Assembly (NCBI RefSeq): GCF_014644555.1
Contig: NZ_BMKX01000001.1
Location: 806,001-870,000, forward strand
From: Glutamicibacter ardleyensis
GTDB lineage: Bacteria; Actinomycetota; Actinomycetes; Actinomycetales; Micrococcaceae
Length of the DNA stretch: 64,000 bases
Reading direction: 5' to 3'
This document shows, one piece after another, positions 43,279-50,880 of the stretch (the stretch's first letter is position 1; each line of letters opens with the position of its first letter). Both the position numbers and the translations under genes were made by a program. The notes under the pieces are model-generated. The model searched no databases. It saw only the letters and a program-made list of their open reading frames with translations, and had not been told where the DNA came from.

Positions 43279-44649
43279 TTAGCCATCGTTTTGCATGTTG
43301 CTGAAGCGCGAGTAGTGGCCTTGGAAGGCCACGGTGATGGTCTTGGTAGGACCTGCACGGTGCTTAGCGATGATCACGTCGGCTTCACCCGGACGATTTT
43401 CCTTGTCATACACGTCATCACGGTGCAGCAAGATGACCATGTCGGCGTCCTGCTCGATCGAACCCGATTCACGAAGGTCCGAAATCATTGGCTTCTTGTC
43501 GGTACGTTGCTCGGAACCACGGTTCAGCTGCGACAGGGCAACCAGCGGAACGTCTAGCTCCTTGGCCAGCAGCTTGAGGTTACGTGAGAACTCAGAGACT
43601 TCCTGCTGACGCGATTCCACGCGCTTACCGGAGCTCATCAGCTGGAGGTAGTCCAGGATGATCATGCGCAGCTCATTGCGTTGCTTGAGCCGGCGGCATT
43701 TCGCACGAATTTCCATCATGGACATATTCGGCGAATCGTCGATGAATAGTGGCGCTTCGTTCAGCCGTCCCATGGTGGTGGCAATCTTGGTCCACTGCGC
43801 GTCTTCTACCGAACCCTTACGCAGGTCCTGGAGCTGAATGGACGCTTCCGCCGAGAGCAGTCGCATCGCAATTTCATTGCGGCCCATTTCCAAGGAGAAG
43901 AAGACGGTAGCCATATTGTTCTTAATGGCCGCCGAGCGGGCGAAATCCAGAGCAAAGGTTGATTTACCCACTGCCGGACGGGCCGCGATGATAATCATCT
44001 GTCCGCCCTTCAAACCTTGGGTCAGCTCGTCGAATTCGTAGAATCCGGTAGGCACACCGGTAATTCCGTCGCCGGCATTGGCGGCGTTCTCGATTTCATC
44101 AACTGTTCCTTCGATGATGTCCGAGAGGCGTACGTAGTCTTCACTATTTCGGTTTTCGGCAACCTTGTAGACCTCAGCCTGGGCTTCATTCACGATGGCG
44201 TCAACTTCGCCATCTGGCGAGTAACCCATCTGCACGATACGTGTTCCGGCATCCACCAGACGGCGAAGCACCGCCCGCTCACGGACAATCTCAGCGTAGT
44301 AACCGGCGTTTGCGGCCGTTGGTACCTGTTGGATGAGATTGTGCAGATAGGCAGCTCCACCGACGCGGGCGATTTCGCTGCGCTTGGTGAGCAGATCCGA
44401 GACGGTCACTGCATCGGCAGGTTCACCACGACCGTAGAGATCGATAATTGCATCGAAGATTGACTCGTGGGCTGGACGATAAAAATCTGTTCCACGCAAC
44501 ACCTCAACCACGTCGGCGATGGCATCTTTAGACAGCATCATGCCGCCGAGAACCGACATTTCGGCAGGAATATCCTGCGGCGGGGTACGACCCGCCTCAG
44601 AACCCTGACTTTCGTAGACCGGTTCCGCACTCATAACAGACACTTCCAT
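43279..44649 (-). CDS. dnaB: Replicative DNA helicase
   Basis: 456-residue DnaB without an intein. The N-terminal helical domain begins PPQDIPAEMSVLGGMMLSKDAI; the linker and RecA-like domain follow with Walker A ARPAVGKST (about 222-230), FFSLEMGRNEIAMRLL, Walker B MIILDYLQLM, and the closing SDLRESGSIEQDADMVILLHRDD (split here about residue 395-417). Two starts are possible: ATG 44649, or ATG 44634 with GGAAG 8 nt upstream. It unwinds DNA at the fork and is loaded at DnaA-opened origin; a DnaA-box cluster lies directly upstream. It is separated from rplI by 9 kb rather than adjacent. Confidence 0.97.
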   Translation of the reverse strand: MEVSVMSAEPVYESQGSEAGRTPPQDIPAEMSVLGGMMLSKDAIADVVEVLRGTDFYRPAHESIFDAIIDLYGRGEPADAVTVSDLLTKRSEIARVGGAAYLHNLIQQVPTAANAGYYAEIVRERAVLRRLVDAGTRIVQMGYSPDGEVDAIVNEAQAEVYKVAENRNSEDYVRLSDIIEGTVDEIENAANAGDGITGVPTGFYEFDELTQGLKGGQMIIIAARPAVGKSTFALDFARSAAIKNNMATVFFSLEMGRNEIAMRLLSAEASIQLQDLRKGSVEDAQWTKIATTMGRLNEAPLFIDDSPNMSMMEIRAKCRRLKQRNELRMIILDYLQLMSSGKRVESRQQEVSEFSRNLKLLAKELDVPLVALSQLNRGSEQRTDKKPMISDLRESGSIEQDADMVILLHRDDVYDKENRPGEADVIIAKHRAGPTKTITVAFQGHYSRFSNMQNDG

Positions 44650-44717
44650 CCCCTATTGAACCTCTGGGAAATACCCTTGTGCCCCGATGGCAACGCTCAA
44701 GCATGTCACTGCCGACC

Positions 44718-44731
44718 GACGCTATAGCGTC
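44718..44731. promoter_or_regulatory. Perfect palindrome upstream of dnaB
   Basis: GACGCTATAGCGTC is a perfect 14-bp palindrome about 70-80 bp before the dnaB starts. TATAGC on the minus strand could be a -10 element; no regulator is known to me for this motif. Confidence 0.4.
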
Positions 44732-44740
44732 AGCGGTACC

Positions 44741-45154
44741 TGTGGATATATCAGTCCCAAAGCCAACACTAGGTCTCTTATCTATAGCCGTAAACTCGGT
44801 TATCCACAAGATCTGTGGATAAGCATGCTCTCGCTGTGGATGACCCTGTGCGTGACTTGGGGAGAAGCTTGTGGATTACCACACTTAAACTCATTGAACT
44901 ATGAGTTGACTAGTATAAATATATTTTGACGCCTGTGGATAGAAAGTTTATTTCTTTGTAGAGACAATCTTCTCAACTTACGTTATCCACAGGATAAAGT
45001 CCGGAATTACGGTGTATTTCGCCTTATGATGGAACTTATCCACGCACTGTCCACATGCATGTGGACAGTTTTGTGGATAATCAACAGTCTTAGAAGTCGG
45101 TAGTCACAGCGACTATAAGCTACTGAGTCGTAACTTTGGGCGAAGTAATCCACA
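44741..45154. other. DnaA-box cluster (origin-like or DnaA-titration region)
   Basis: About twelve 9-mers close to TTATCCACA. Exact copies: 44800-44808 and 44983-44991 (plus), 44814-44822 and 45072-45080 (minus). Near copies: 44741 (minus), 44835 (minus), 44870 (minus), 44934 (minus), 45036 (plus), 45047 (plus), 45060 (minus), 45146 (plus). The pair at 45046-45069 forms a 24-bp perfect palindrome with arms ACTGTCCACATG. An AT-rich stretch, 44882-44930, lies inside the cluster. Density and AT-rich core are as in oriC, but dnaA/dnaN, which usually flank actinobacterial oriC, are not here. It may be oriC, a DnaA-titration site, or DnaA control of dnaB. Confidence 0.8.
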
Positions 45155-45234
45155 ATTAAGCTCAAAGTCGCCCGCGTCGACTTGTGACGCACGGAGTCCC
45201 GGCATCAACTCGAGACCTACTGCTTAAACAGCAT

Positions 45235-45272
45235 CGCGCCGCCGGCCTCTTGATCAAGAGGCCGGCGGCGCG
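45235..45272. terminator. Palindromic terminator after the flavin reductase gene
   Basis: A 38-bp perfect palindrome (arm CGCGCCGCCGGCCTCTTGA), flanked by AAAAA on one side. It ends the flavin reductase transcript and shields the DnaA-box region. Confidence 0.85.
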
Positions 45273-45282
45273 AAAAAGCTAT

Positions 45283-45783
45283 TTAGACGAATTCCGGGAC
45301 CGGTAACGAGTGAAATCGTGAATCATGGAAGATCGATGGAAGATGCTCGGCCAGCTTATGGCCATGAACTTCTAGCAGTACCACCCAGTGATCTCCCGCT
45401 TCTACCTCACTATAAATTGAGGTGTCGAGCCATAGTGTGGAGTCCTCAATGAACAATGAACCATCGGCGCTACTGTGTGTATTAATACCGAGGAACCGAT
45501 CGCCCTTCTTCGATGCGATCTGCCCGCAGACTCCTTCATTGCGCTCACTGAGCACTGAGACACCTATGCGGTTAGCACCCCGCAACTTTGGCCAGGTATT
45601 TGAGGTTTTCTGCACCGCAAACATCACTAACGCGGGTTCCAGTGAGACCCCCACGGTGAACGAGGAGGCAACAATTCCCGTCTTCTCACCGTCGATATCG
45701 GCGCAAAGCGCGGCAACTCCGGATGGGTGCTGCGCGAAAACTTTGCGTAACGTCAGCGCGTCAAGCTCTTGATTCAAAGACAT
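45283..45783 (-). CDS. Flavin reductase family protein
   Basis: 166-residue FMN-binding split-barrel protein: LRKVFAQHPSGVAALCA at the start, TGIVASSFTVGVSLEPALVMFAVQKTSNTWPKL (in part) as the flavin-binding core, IGVSVLSERNEGVCGQIA, and the C-terminal GDHWVVLLEV with His. Such proteins supply reduced flavin to two-component monooxygenases, or are stand-alone NAD(P)H:flavin reductases. No monooxygenase partner is adjacent. AAAGGAAG lies upstream of the ATG. Confidence 0.92.
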   Translation of the reverse strand: MSLNQELDALTLRKVFAQHPSGVAALCADIDGEKTGIVASSFTVGVSLEPALVMFAVQKTSNTWPKLRGANRIGVSVLSERNEGVCGQIASKKGDRFLGINTHSSADGSLFIEDSTLWLDTSIYSEVEAGDHWVVLLEVHGHKLAEHLPSIFHDSRFHSLPVPEFV

Positions 45784-46194
45784 GCTTTGCTTCCTTTACT
45801 TCATACACATCGGTACGGCGACGGTCGGCGGCAGGACAAAAGCACCTACTGCTTACTTTGGCCCGCCGTCGAAGGTTTTACGCCTCGATGTGCGGTACTT
45901 GTATCGTGCGGTGTTGCACGACACCGAATCCTCACCTGGAGCACCCCGCTACCGTATAGAGGGTTGCCGGCCAGCTAGCCAGGGCTTTTGCTGACGCTCA
46001 TGATTCTGATTAAACGATATTGGGCAGCGTGCGTAACCGTCAAACAAATCGCTTCGCAAATCGAAATATTCGAGCTGAAATTCGATGAGTACCCATTTTT
46101 TGTTGGCAAATCAGAAAATTATTCATTCTTAGCGCTGCTCAGACTTATCCCAAAACTCCCTTGCGCATTAAACCAAAGTTGCTAGCCTGATCCC
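45784..46194. other. Intergenic region, no gene seen
   Basis: 411 bp between the divergent flavin reductase and sugar dehydrogenase genes. Short open frames here lack ribosome sites and protein-like composition. The right part (45990-46150) is AT-richer and likely holds promoters. No repeat or RNA fold was noticed. Confidence 0.5.
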
Positions 46195-47298
46195 ATGCGT
46201 CCCGGACCAGTAGCCATCGGTAAAACCACTGCTTACCTCGGTATTGCCCTGGCCTGCGCTGTTTCCATAACGGCCTGCACTGCGCAGCCATCAGCACCAC
46301 CAGTCAACGTCTCCAACAGTGGTTCTGCATCACAAACAGCCGAACCCCGCATCGTTGCCGATGAGCTAAATGCTCCCTGGTCAATGGTTTTCGCGGAGAG
46401 TACGCTCTTGGTTTCAGAACGTGATTCTGGACGAATATTGGAAATAGACACGGAAGGAAATCAGCGGCAAGTTAGCAAACTCAACGACGTAGTTCATGGT
46501 GGTGAGGGTGGACTGCTCGGGCTGGCTTATCAACGGCCATACCTGTTCGCCTATTCGACCGCCGCCGAGGGGAATCGAATCCAGCGCTTTGAGGTAACTG
46601 GAGAGGCTGGAAATCTGAGCCTCACAAATCCACAAACGCTTATTTCAGGGCTACCTTCGGCAACGATCCACAATGGCGGACGGTTGGCCATCGGACCAGA
46701 TTTGATGCTCTACGCAACCGTTGGTGATGCCGGAAATGAATCTTTGGCCCAAGACCTAGACAGCTTCGGCGGAAAGATCTTGCGACTAACCATCGACGGT
46801 GAAGTTCCGGAAGATAATCCTTTTCCCGATTCTCCGGTGTTTAGCTTCGGTCATCGTAATCCGCAGGGACTCGCCTGGGCTAGCGATGGAACCATGTACG
46901 CCAGCGAGTTTGGGCAAAACCGCTGGGACGAGCTGAACCTGATCAGAGCGGGTGCTAACTACGGGTGGCCGGTCACCGAAGGTATCGCCAATAATGCTGA
47001 CTACGTTGACCCGCTCCAGCAATGGAGCACTGAGTCTGCGAGCCCTAGTGGCATGAGCATTCACCAGGACTTACTTTATGTGGCTAACTTGCGTGGTGAA
47101 CGGTTGCGAATCATCGATTTGAACTCACCGAGTGATTCCACCGAAGCCTTCACCGGCAGCTACGGAAGGTTTCGGGACGCAGCGGTCACTGCTGCCGGAG
47201 AGCTTTGGGTATTGACCAATAACACCGATGGCCGCGGTACCCCGCAGGAATCTGATGACAAGATTCTCGGTATTTTTCCCGCAAAGTTTAGTCAGTGA
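46195..47298 (+). CDS. PQQ-dependent sugar dehydrogenase-like lipoprotein
   Basis: 367-residue exported lipoprotein: lipobox SITAC with Cys28, a Ser/Pro linker, then a six-bladed beta-propeller of the soluble glucose/sorbosone dehydrogenase (GSDH) family. Marks: GGEGGLLGLAY, HNGGRLAIGPD (159-169; the catalytic-type His), LRLTIDGEVPEDNPFPDS, FSFGHRNPQGLAW and GQNRWDELNLIRAGANYGWPV. It oxidises sugars outside the membrane if PQQ is available; no PQQ-synthesis genes are in the window. The ATG lacks a good ribosome site. A hairpin (47291-47311) overlaps the stop. Confidence 0.9.
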   Translation: MRPGPVAIGKTTAYLGIALACAVSITACTAQPSAPPVNVSNSGSASQTAEPRIVADELNAPWSMVFAESTLLVSERDSGRILEIDTEGNQRQVSKLNDVVHGGEGGLLGLAYQRPYLFAYSTAAEGNRIQRFEVTGEAGNLSLTNPQTLISGLPSATIHNGGRLAIGPDLMLYATVGDAGNESLAQDLDSFGGKILRLTIDGEVPEDNPFPDSPVFSFGHRNPQGLAWASDGTMYASEFGQNRWDELNLIRAGANYGWPVTEGIANNADYVDPLQQWSTESASPSGMSIHQDLLYVANLRGERLRIIDLNSPSDSTEAFTGSYGRFRDAAVTAAGELWVLTNNTDGRGTPQESDDKILGIFPAKFSQ

Positions 47299-47311
47299 CA
47301 TAGTCACTGAC
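47291..47311 (+). terminator. Hairpin at the stop of the sugar dehydrogenase gene
   Basis: GTCAGTGAC-ATA-GTCACTGAC, a 9-bp perfect stem overlapping the stop codon. No T-run follows, so termination strength is doubtful. Confidence 0.5.
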
Positions 47312-47337
47312 CGCTGAATTTCGCCCACTCGACGCAA

Positions 47338-47352
47338 TGAGACTGCGTTTCT
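47338..47352. promoter_or_regulatory. Possible second TetR operator, before the acyl-CoA ligase
   Basis: TGAGACTGCGTTTCT matches the perfect palindrome at 12575 in 13 of 15 positions, and the flanks (CAA before it) also agree. It is 105 bp upstream of the ligase start. Confidence 0.4.
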
Positions 47353-47456
47353 TTGTTTGACCCTGAGGTTCATGCCACGATATTAGATGGAAGTGCTTCA
47401 GCTCACATCTGCAAATTGAAGTAAACCACAACGATGAATCGAAGGATGTCGCGCAC

Positions 47457-49061
47457 ATGGTCATGACTCAGGCAAACCATTCGGAACTCACCCCTCTGCG
47501 TTTCCTACAGCGTTCGGCCGAGGTTTATCCATCCAAGACCGCGATCATTCACGGCTCACGAAATTACAGCTACGCACAATTTGAGTCCCGTGTGCAACGC
47601 TTTGCGCAGGCCATCAGGACGCGTATTAACCCAGGTGACCGGGTAGCCGTGTTGGCCCCCAATACTCCAGAAATGCTGATGGCGCACTACGCGGTACCAC
47701 TGGCAGGAGGCGTGCTGATCGCTTTAAATACGCGACTCACCGCCCACGAGCTGCGCTACATCATGGATCACTCCGAGGCAAAGCTACTTTTTGCCGACAC
47801 CGAGCTGTTGGCTAATACTTCAACCTTGCGTGCCGAGATTCTGAGCCTCGAAGCACTGATTGAGATCACCGACGACCAGTACACCGGCCAACGCCCCGAG
47901 ATTGCGGTGGACGGGACGCTAGAGGAGCTGCTTGATACTGTCTCGACGGCGGAACCGCTGGCCTACGAGGTGGCAGATGAGCGCGCACCCATCGCCTTGA
48001 ACTACACCTCGGGCACCACGGGGAAACCCAAGGGAGTGCTCTACTCGCATCGCGGCAGCTACCTGAACTCGCTCTCCGAGGCGCACCACCAGGGATTCAC
48101 CACCCAAACCCGCTACCTCTGGACACTGCCAATGTTCCACTGCAATGGGTGGTGCACACCCTGGGCGGTCACCGCAGCCGGCGGCACCCACCTTTGCCTG
48201 CGTGGTGTCCGCGAAGATGCAGTCTGGGATGGCATTGAAGAACTTGGCGCAACACACCTCTGCGGGGCTCCCACGGTCTGCTCGATCATTGCCGATGCGC
48301 CGCGCGCTCACCCGCTCCAGGCACCACTGCGCATCACCACCGCGGGCGCACCACCTTCGCCAGCAATTATCGCCAAGCTCCAAAAATTGGGTATCGAGGT
48401 AGTCCACGTGTACGGCCTGACTGAGGTCTATGGTCCCTACACGATCTGTGAATACCAAGACGAGTGGAATCAGCTGGGCGAAGATGAGCGTGCATCCCTG
48501 CTCTCCCGCCAGGGCGTGGGCATGCTGACCGCAGAAAGCGCCCGGATAGTTGACGAGAATATGGGCGATGTTCCCGCCGATGGACAGACCATGGGTGAGA
48601 TTGTTTTGCGCGGAAACAACGTCATGATTGGCTACTACCGTGACGAAGCGGCCACAGAACAGGCATTTGCCGGCGGCTGGTTCCACACCGGGGATCTTGG
48701 GGTGATGCATCCCGACGGCTATATCCAGGTACGCGACCGGGCGAAGGACATTATCATTTCTGGCGGCGAGAACATCTCCACCATTGAGGTGGAACAGGCG
48801 TTGGCTTCTCACCCGGAAGTGTTGGACTTGGCAGTCGTGGGGGTGCCTGATGAGAAGTGGGGAGAGCGTCCGGTCGCCTACGTCATCCGAGCCAGCGGGT
48901 CCACCCTAGATGAGGAGACCTTGATCGGTTTTGCTCGGGAAAAACTTGCCGGATATAAGGTTCCACGAACCATCGTTTTCCCACAGGATCTGCCACGTAC
49001 CTCCACCGGCAAGGTACAAAAGAATGTCCTGCGCGCTCAAGGGTTGAGCGAAACTAAATGA
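47457..49061 (+). CDS. Acyl-CoA synthetase (AMP-forming)
   Basis: 534-residue ANL-superfamily ligase. The phosphate loop is LNYTSGTTGKPKGVLYSHRG (about 179-198); YGLTEVYGPYTICEYQ is the adenine-binding region; GGWFHTGDLGVMHPDGYIQVRDRAKDIIISGGENIS (in part) holds the hinge and catalytic core; Lys in TSTGKVQKN near the C-terminus is the adenylation lysine. It resembles medium/long-chain fatty-acid and AAE3-like CoA ligases; the exact acid is not predictable. AAGGA precedes the ATG, with a second ATG two codons on. A possible TetR operator is upstream. Confidence 0.92.
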   Translation: MVMTQANHSELTPLRFLQRSAEVYPSKTAIIHGSRNYSYAQFESRVQRFAQAIRTRINPGDRVAVLAPNTPEMLMAHYAVPLAGGVLIALNTRLTAHELRYIMDHSEAKLLFADTELLANTSTLRAEILSLEALIEITDDQYTGQRPEIAVDGTLEELLDTVSTAEPLAYEVADERAPIALNYTSGTTGKPKGVLYSHRGSYLNSLSEAHHQGFTTQTRYLWTLPMFHCNGWCTPWAVTAAGGTHLCLRGVREDAVWDGIEELGATHLCGAPTVCSIIADAPRAHPLQAPLRITTAGAPPSPAIIAKLQKLGIEVVHVYGLTEVYGPYTICEYQDEWNQLGEDERASLLSRQGVGMLTAESARIVDENMGDVPADGQTMGEIVLRGNNVMIGYYRDEAATEQAFAGGWFHTGDLGVMHPDGYIQVRDRAKDIIISGGENISTIEVEQALASHPEVLDLAVVGVPDEKWGERPVAYVIRASGSTLDEETLIGFAREKLAGYKVPRTIVFPQDLPRTSTGKVQKNVLRAQGLSETK

Positions 49062-49149
49062 CCGTGGACCGGCCTTCACTTCAGGGTTCCGGGCAGGCCC
49101 GGGCAGGCGTAAGGTGAGTTGCACTTAGCTCATTACACCGGGAGTTCTC

Positions 49150-49728
49150 ATGCCTGCGACATATACCTTTGACGTGTTTTCGAGCCTCGACGGATTTGGC
49201 GGCGCCTCGGGAAATTGGGGTGGTTACTGGGGCAAACAAGGCCCCGAACTTCTAGCCCGCCGTTTAGAGCAGTATGCATCCCCCTGTCATATGATTTTCG
49301 GCTCCAACACCTTCAAGCTGTTCTCACAGTTTTGTGCGCAGGCCGACAAATATTCGGATGTTGATGACCCGTGGGGCGAGGCGATGCATAAACAACCCGC
49401 CACCGTCATTTCTAATACGCTGACCGGTGTCTTGGACTGGCCCGATGCCTCGCTAGAGCGTGCTGACGCGCTAGCGGTGGTGCCGCGGTTAAAAGCTGAA
49501 TCCACGGTCCCACTGCGTTCGCACGGGTCTTTGTCTATGAATAGGGCACTTATGGCAGCGGGGCTGGTTGATTTTATTCAGCTAACCATCTTCCCTGCAC
49601 TGACTGGGCTCACGGGTCAGGATCCAATCTTCGCCGGCGTCGAGGATTTTGACCTTGAACTTGTGGATTCAAGGTTGCTTGATGGGCGTATCCAAGAATT
49701 AATTTATCGTCCTAGCCTGCATCATTAA
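49150..49728 (+). CDS. RibD-C/dihydrofolate-reductase-like protein
   Basis: 192 residues with the RibD C-terminal/DHFR-like fold: YTFDVFSSLDGFGG at the start, HMIFGSNTFKLFSQF, ATVISNTL, LRSHGSLSMNRALMAAGLVDFIQLTIFPALTG (in part), the usual strand-turn before the end. These are NADPH-dependent reductases of unknown substrate, not true DHFR. GGGAG lies 5 nt before the ATG. Monocistronic or second gene after the acyl-CoA ligase (88-nt gap). Confidence 0.88.
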   Translation: MPATYTFDVFSSLDGFGGASGNWGGYWGKQGPELLARRLEQYASPCHMIFGSNTFKLFSQFCAQADKYSDVDDPWGEAMHKQPATVISNTLTGVLDWPDASLERADALAVVPRLKAESTVPLRSHGSLSMNRALMAAGLVDFIQLTIFPALTGLTGQDPIFAGVEDFDLELVDSRLLDGRIQELIYRPSLHH

Positions 49729-49858
49729 GAACGTCAGGCAGCGGCTCACAAATCTCGAAGTTTGGCGTCATACTCAAAATGGACGCTCCCACAAGTAGTA
49801 ATTCACTATAAGCTCGGAGATAAACACCAGATAATCACTTCTTGCTTAGGGAACTACC

Positions 49859-50812
49859 GTGCCACAGCGAAAAATAATTCCGGCTGTTCTTGGCGTCATC
49901 GCTGCCTTGGCAATGGTCTCGTGCACCGTACCTCCAACGACCACGGAACCATCTAGTCCATCAGCCCACGAGTCGAAACTGGCCCCCTCGTCTCCCGCAT
50001 CCCTTGCAGATCTAACCCCGCAAATGCTCAAATCCGCAAAGATTCCGTCGATGTGTGGCTTCCCAGCGGGAAAACTCGTCGACGGAGCGCTGCCTGCAAA
50101 ACATCCGGAATACCCCAACGCGAGCGCTCCAACCCTTGCAGACTCGAAGCTCACCGTAGCCGCTGACCTCACCGGCGACGGGGTGAAAGAATTGGTCACG
50201 GCGTTCTACTGCGACAAGGGCGGCGTAGCGTGGCCAGCACACATCCAGCTTTTTCAGAGCACAGCGCAGGGCATCGCCCCGCTGGGTAAGCCGTTCCAGA
50301 TGGGTGATGTCAACGGCGGGGCACGCGGGATTCCCAGCTCTTTGAAAGTCGACGGCAAGAAATTGGTCATCGCTGACCGGGAACTTTTGACCACCGAGCC
50401 GGCCGCAGCTCCCAGCGGACAGATTAAGGCGACCTTAGCTTGGAACGGTAAGCAGTTAGTCGCCGAGTCCATAGAAGATTTGGCTGCGACAGACCGAGGA
50501 ATCTTGGATCTCTCACTGGTCAACGGAACGTGGTGTCCAGGTGATGATGTCACCGCCGAGCATTCCCCTGGCTGCTTAGAAATTAAGTATCCTCAGGTCA
50601 CCCATGCAAACGGTGACGTTGCAGTTCTCAACTTCTGGGTCAACAACGGTTTTACGACGTTGAACTACTCCGATGCACCGTTAGCCATGTTCTATGCACC
50701 GGGAACCAAAATTGCAGATCCTGCGAACCCGAACGTGCCGACCGGCCACTTGAACGAAGTGCGCATGTACAACAACCAGACTCAGGGATTTTACCTTCGC
50801 GAATCTAAATAA
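49859..50812 (+). CDS. Hypothetical lipoprotein
   Basis: 317 residues, exported: basic start, hydrophobic AVLGVIAALAMVSC with lipobox Cys22, then a Ser/Thr/Pro linker. The mature part has AADLTGDGVKELVTAFYCDKGG, which resembles a FG-GAP/EF-like D.TGDG.KE calcium loop, and repeated short beta-strand patterns; four mature-part cysteines (MCGF, FYCDKG, TWCPGD, GCLEI) may form two disulfides. No known family otherwise. The start is GTG with AGGGA upstream; a terminator follows. Confidence 0.8.
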   Translation: MPQRKIIPAVLGVIAALAMVSCTVPPTTTEPSSPSAHESKLAPSSPASLADLTPQMLKSAKIPSMCGFPAGKLVDGALPAKHPEYPNASAPTLADSKLTVAADLTGDGVKELVTAFYCDKGGVAWPAHIQLFQSTAQGIAPLGKPFQMGDVNGGARGIPSSLKVDGKKLVIADRELLTTEPAAAPSGQIKATLAWNGKQLVAESIEDLAATDRGILDLSLVNGTWCPGDDVTAEHSPGCLEIKYPQVTHANGDVAVLNFWVNNGFTTLNYSDAPLAMFYAPGTKIADPANPNVPTGHLNEVRMYNNQTQGFYLRESK

Positions 50813-50828
50813 GAGATAGTTAAAGCGA

Positions 50829-50866
50829 AGGCTGGACCTTGATTCAAAAGAGTCAGGGTCCAGCCT
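50829..50866. terminator. Terminator between convergent genes
   Basis: AGGCTGGACC-TTGA pairs with TCAG-GGTCCAGCCT over 14 bp (one G-T pair), loop about 10 nt. It serves the lipoprotein gene and the CoA-transferase gene. Confidence 0.82.
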
Positions 50867-50880
50867 AAAGCGATCTTGAG

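Noticed and set aside
46195-47298. Assigning the gene as a complete PQQ glucose dehydrogenase pathway
   Set aside because: No PQQ-synthesis genes are in the window; only the enzyme fold is supported.
47919-48812. 297-codon minus-strand frame
   Set aside because: Antisense to the acyl-CoA ligase, which has complete motifs.
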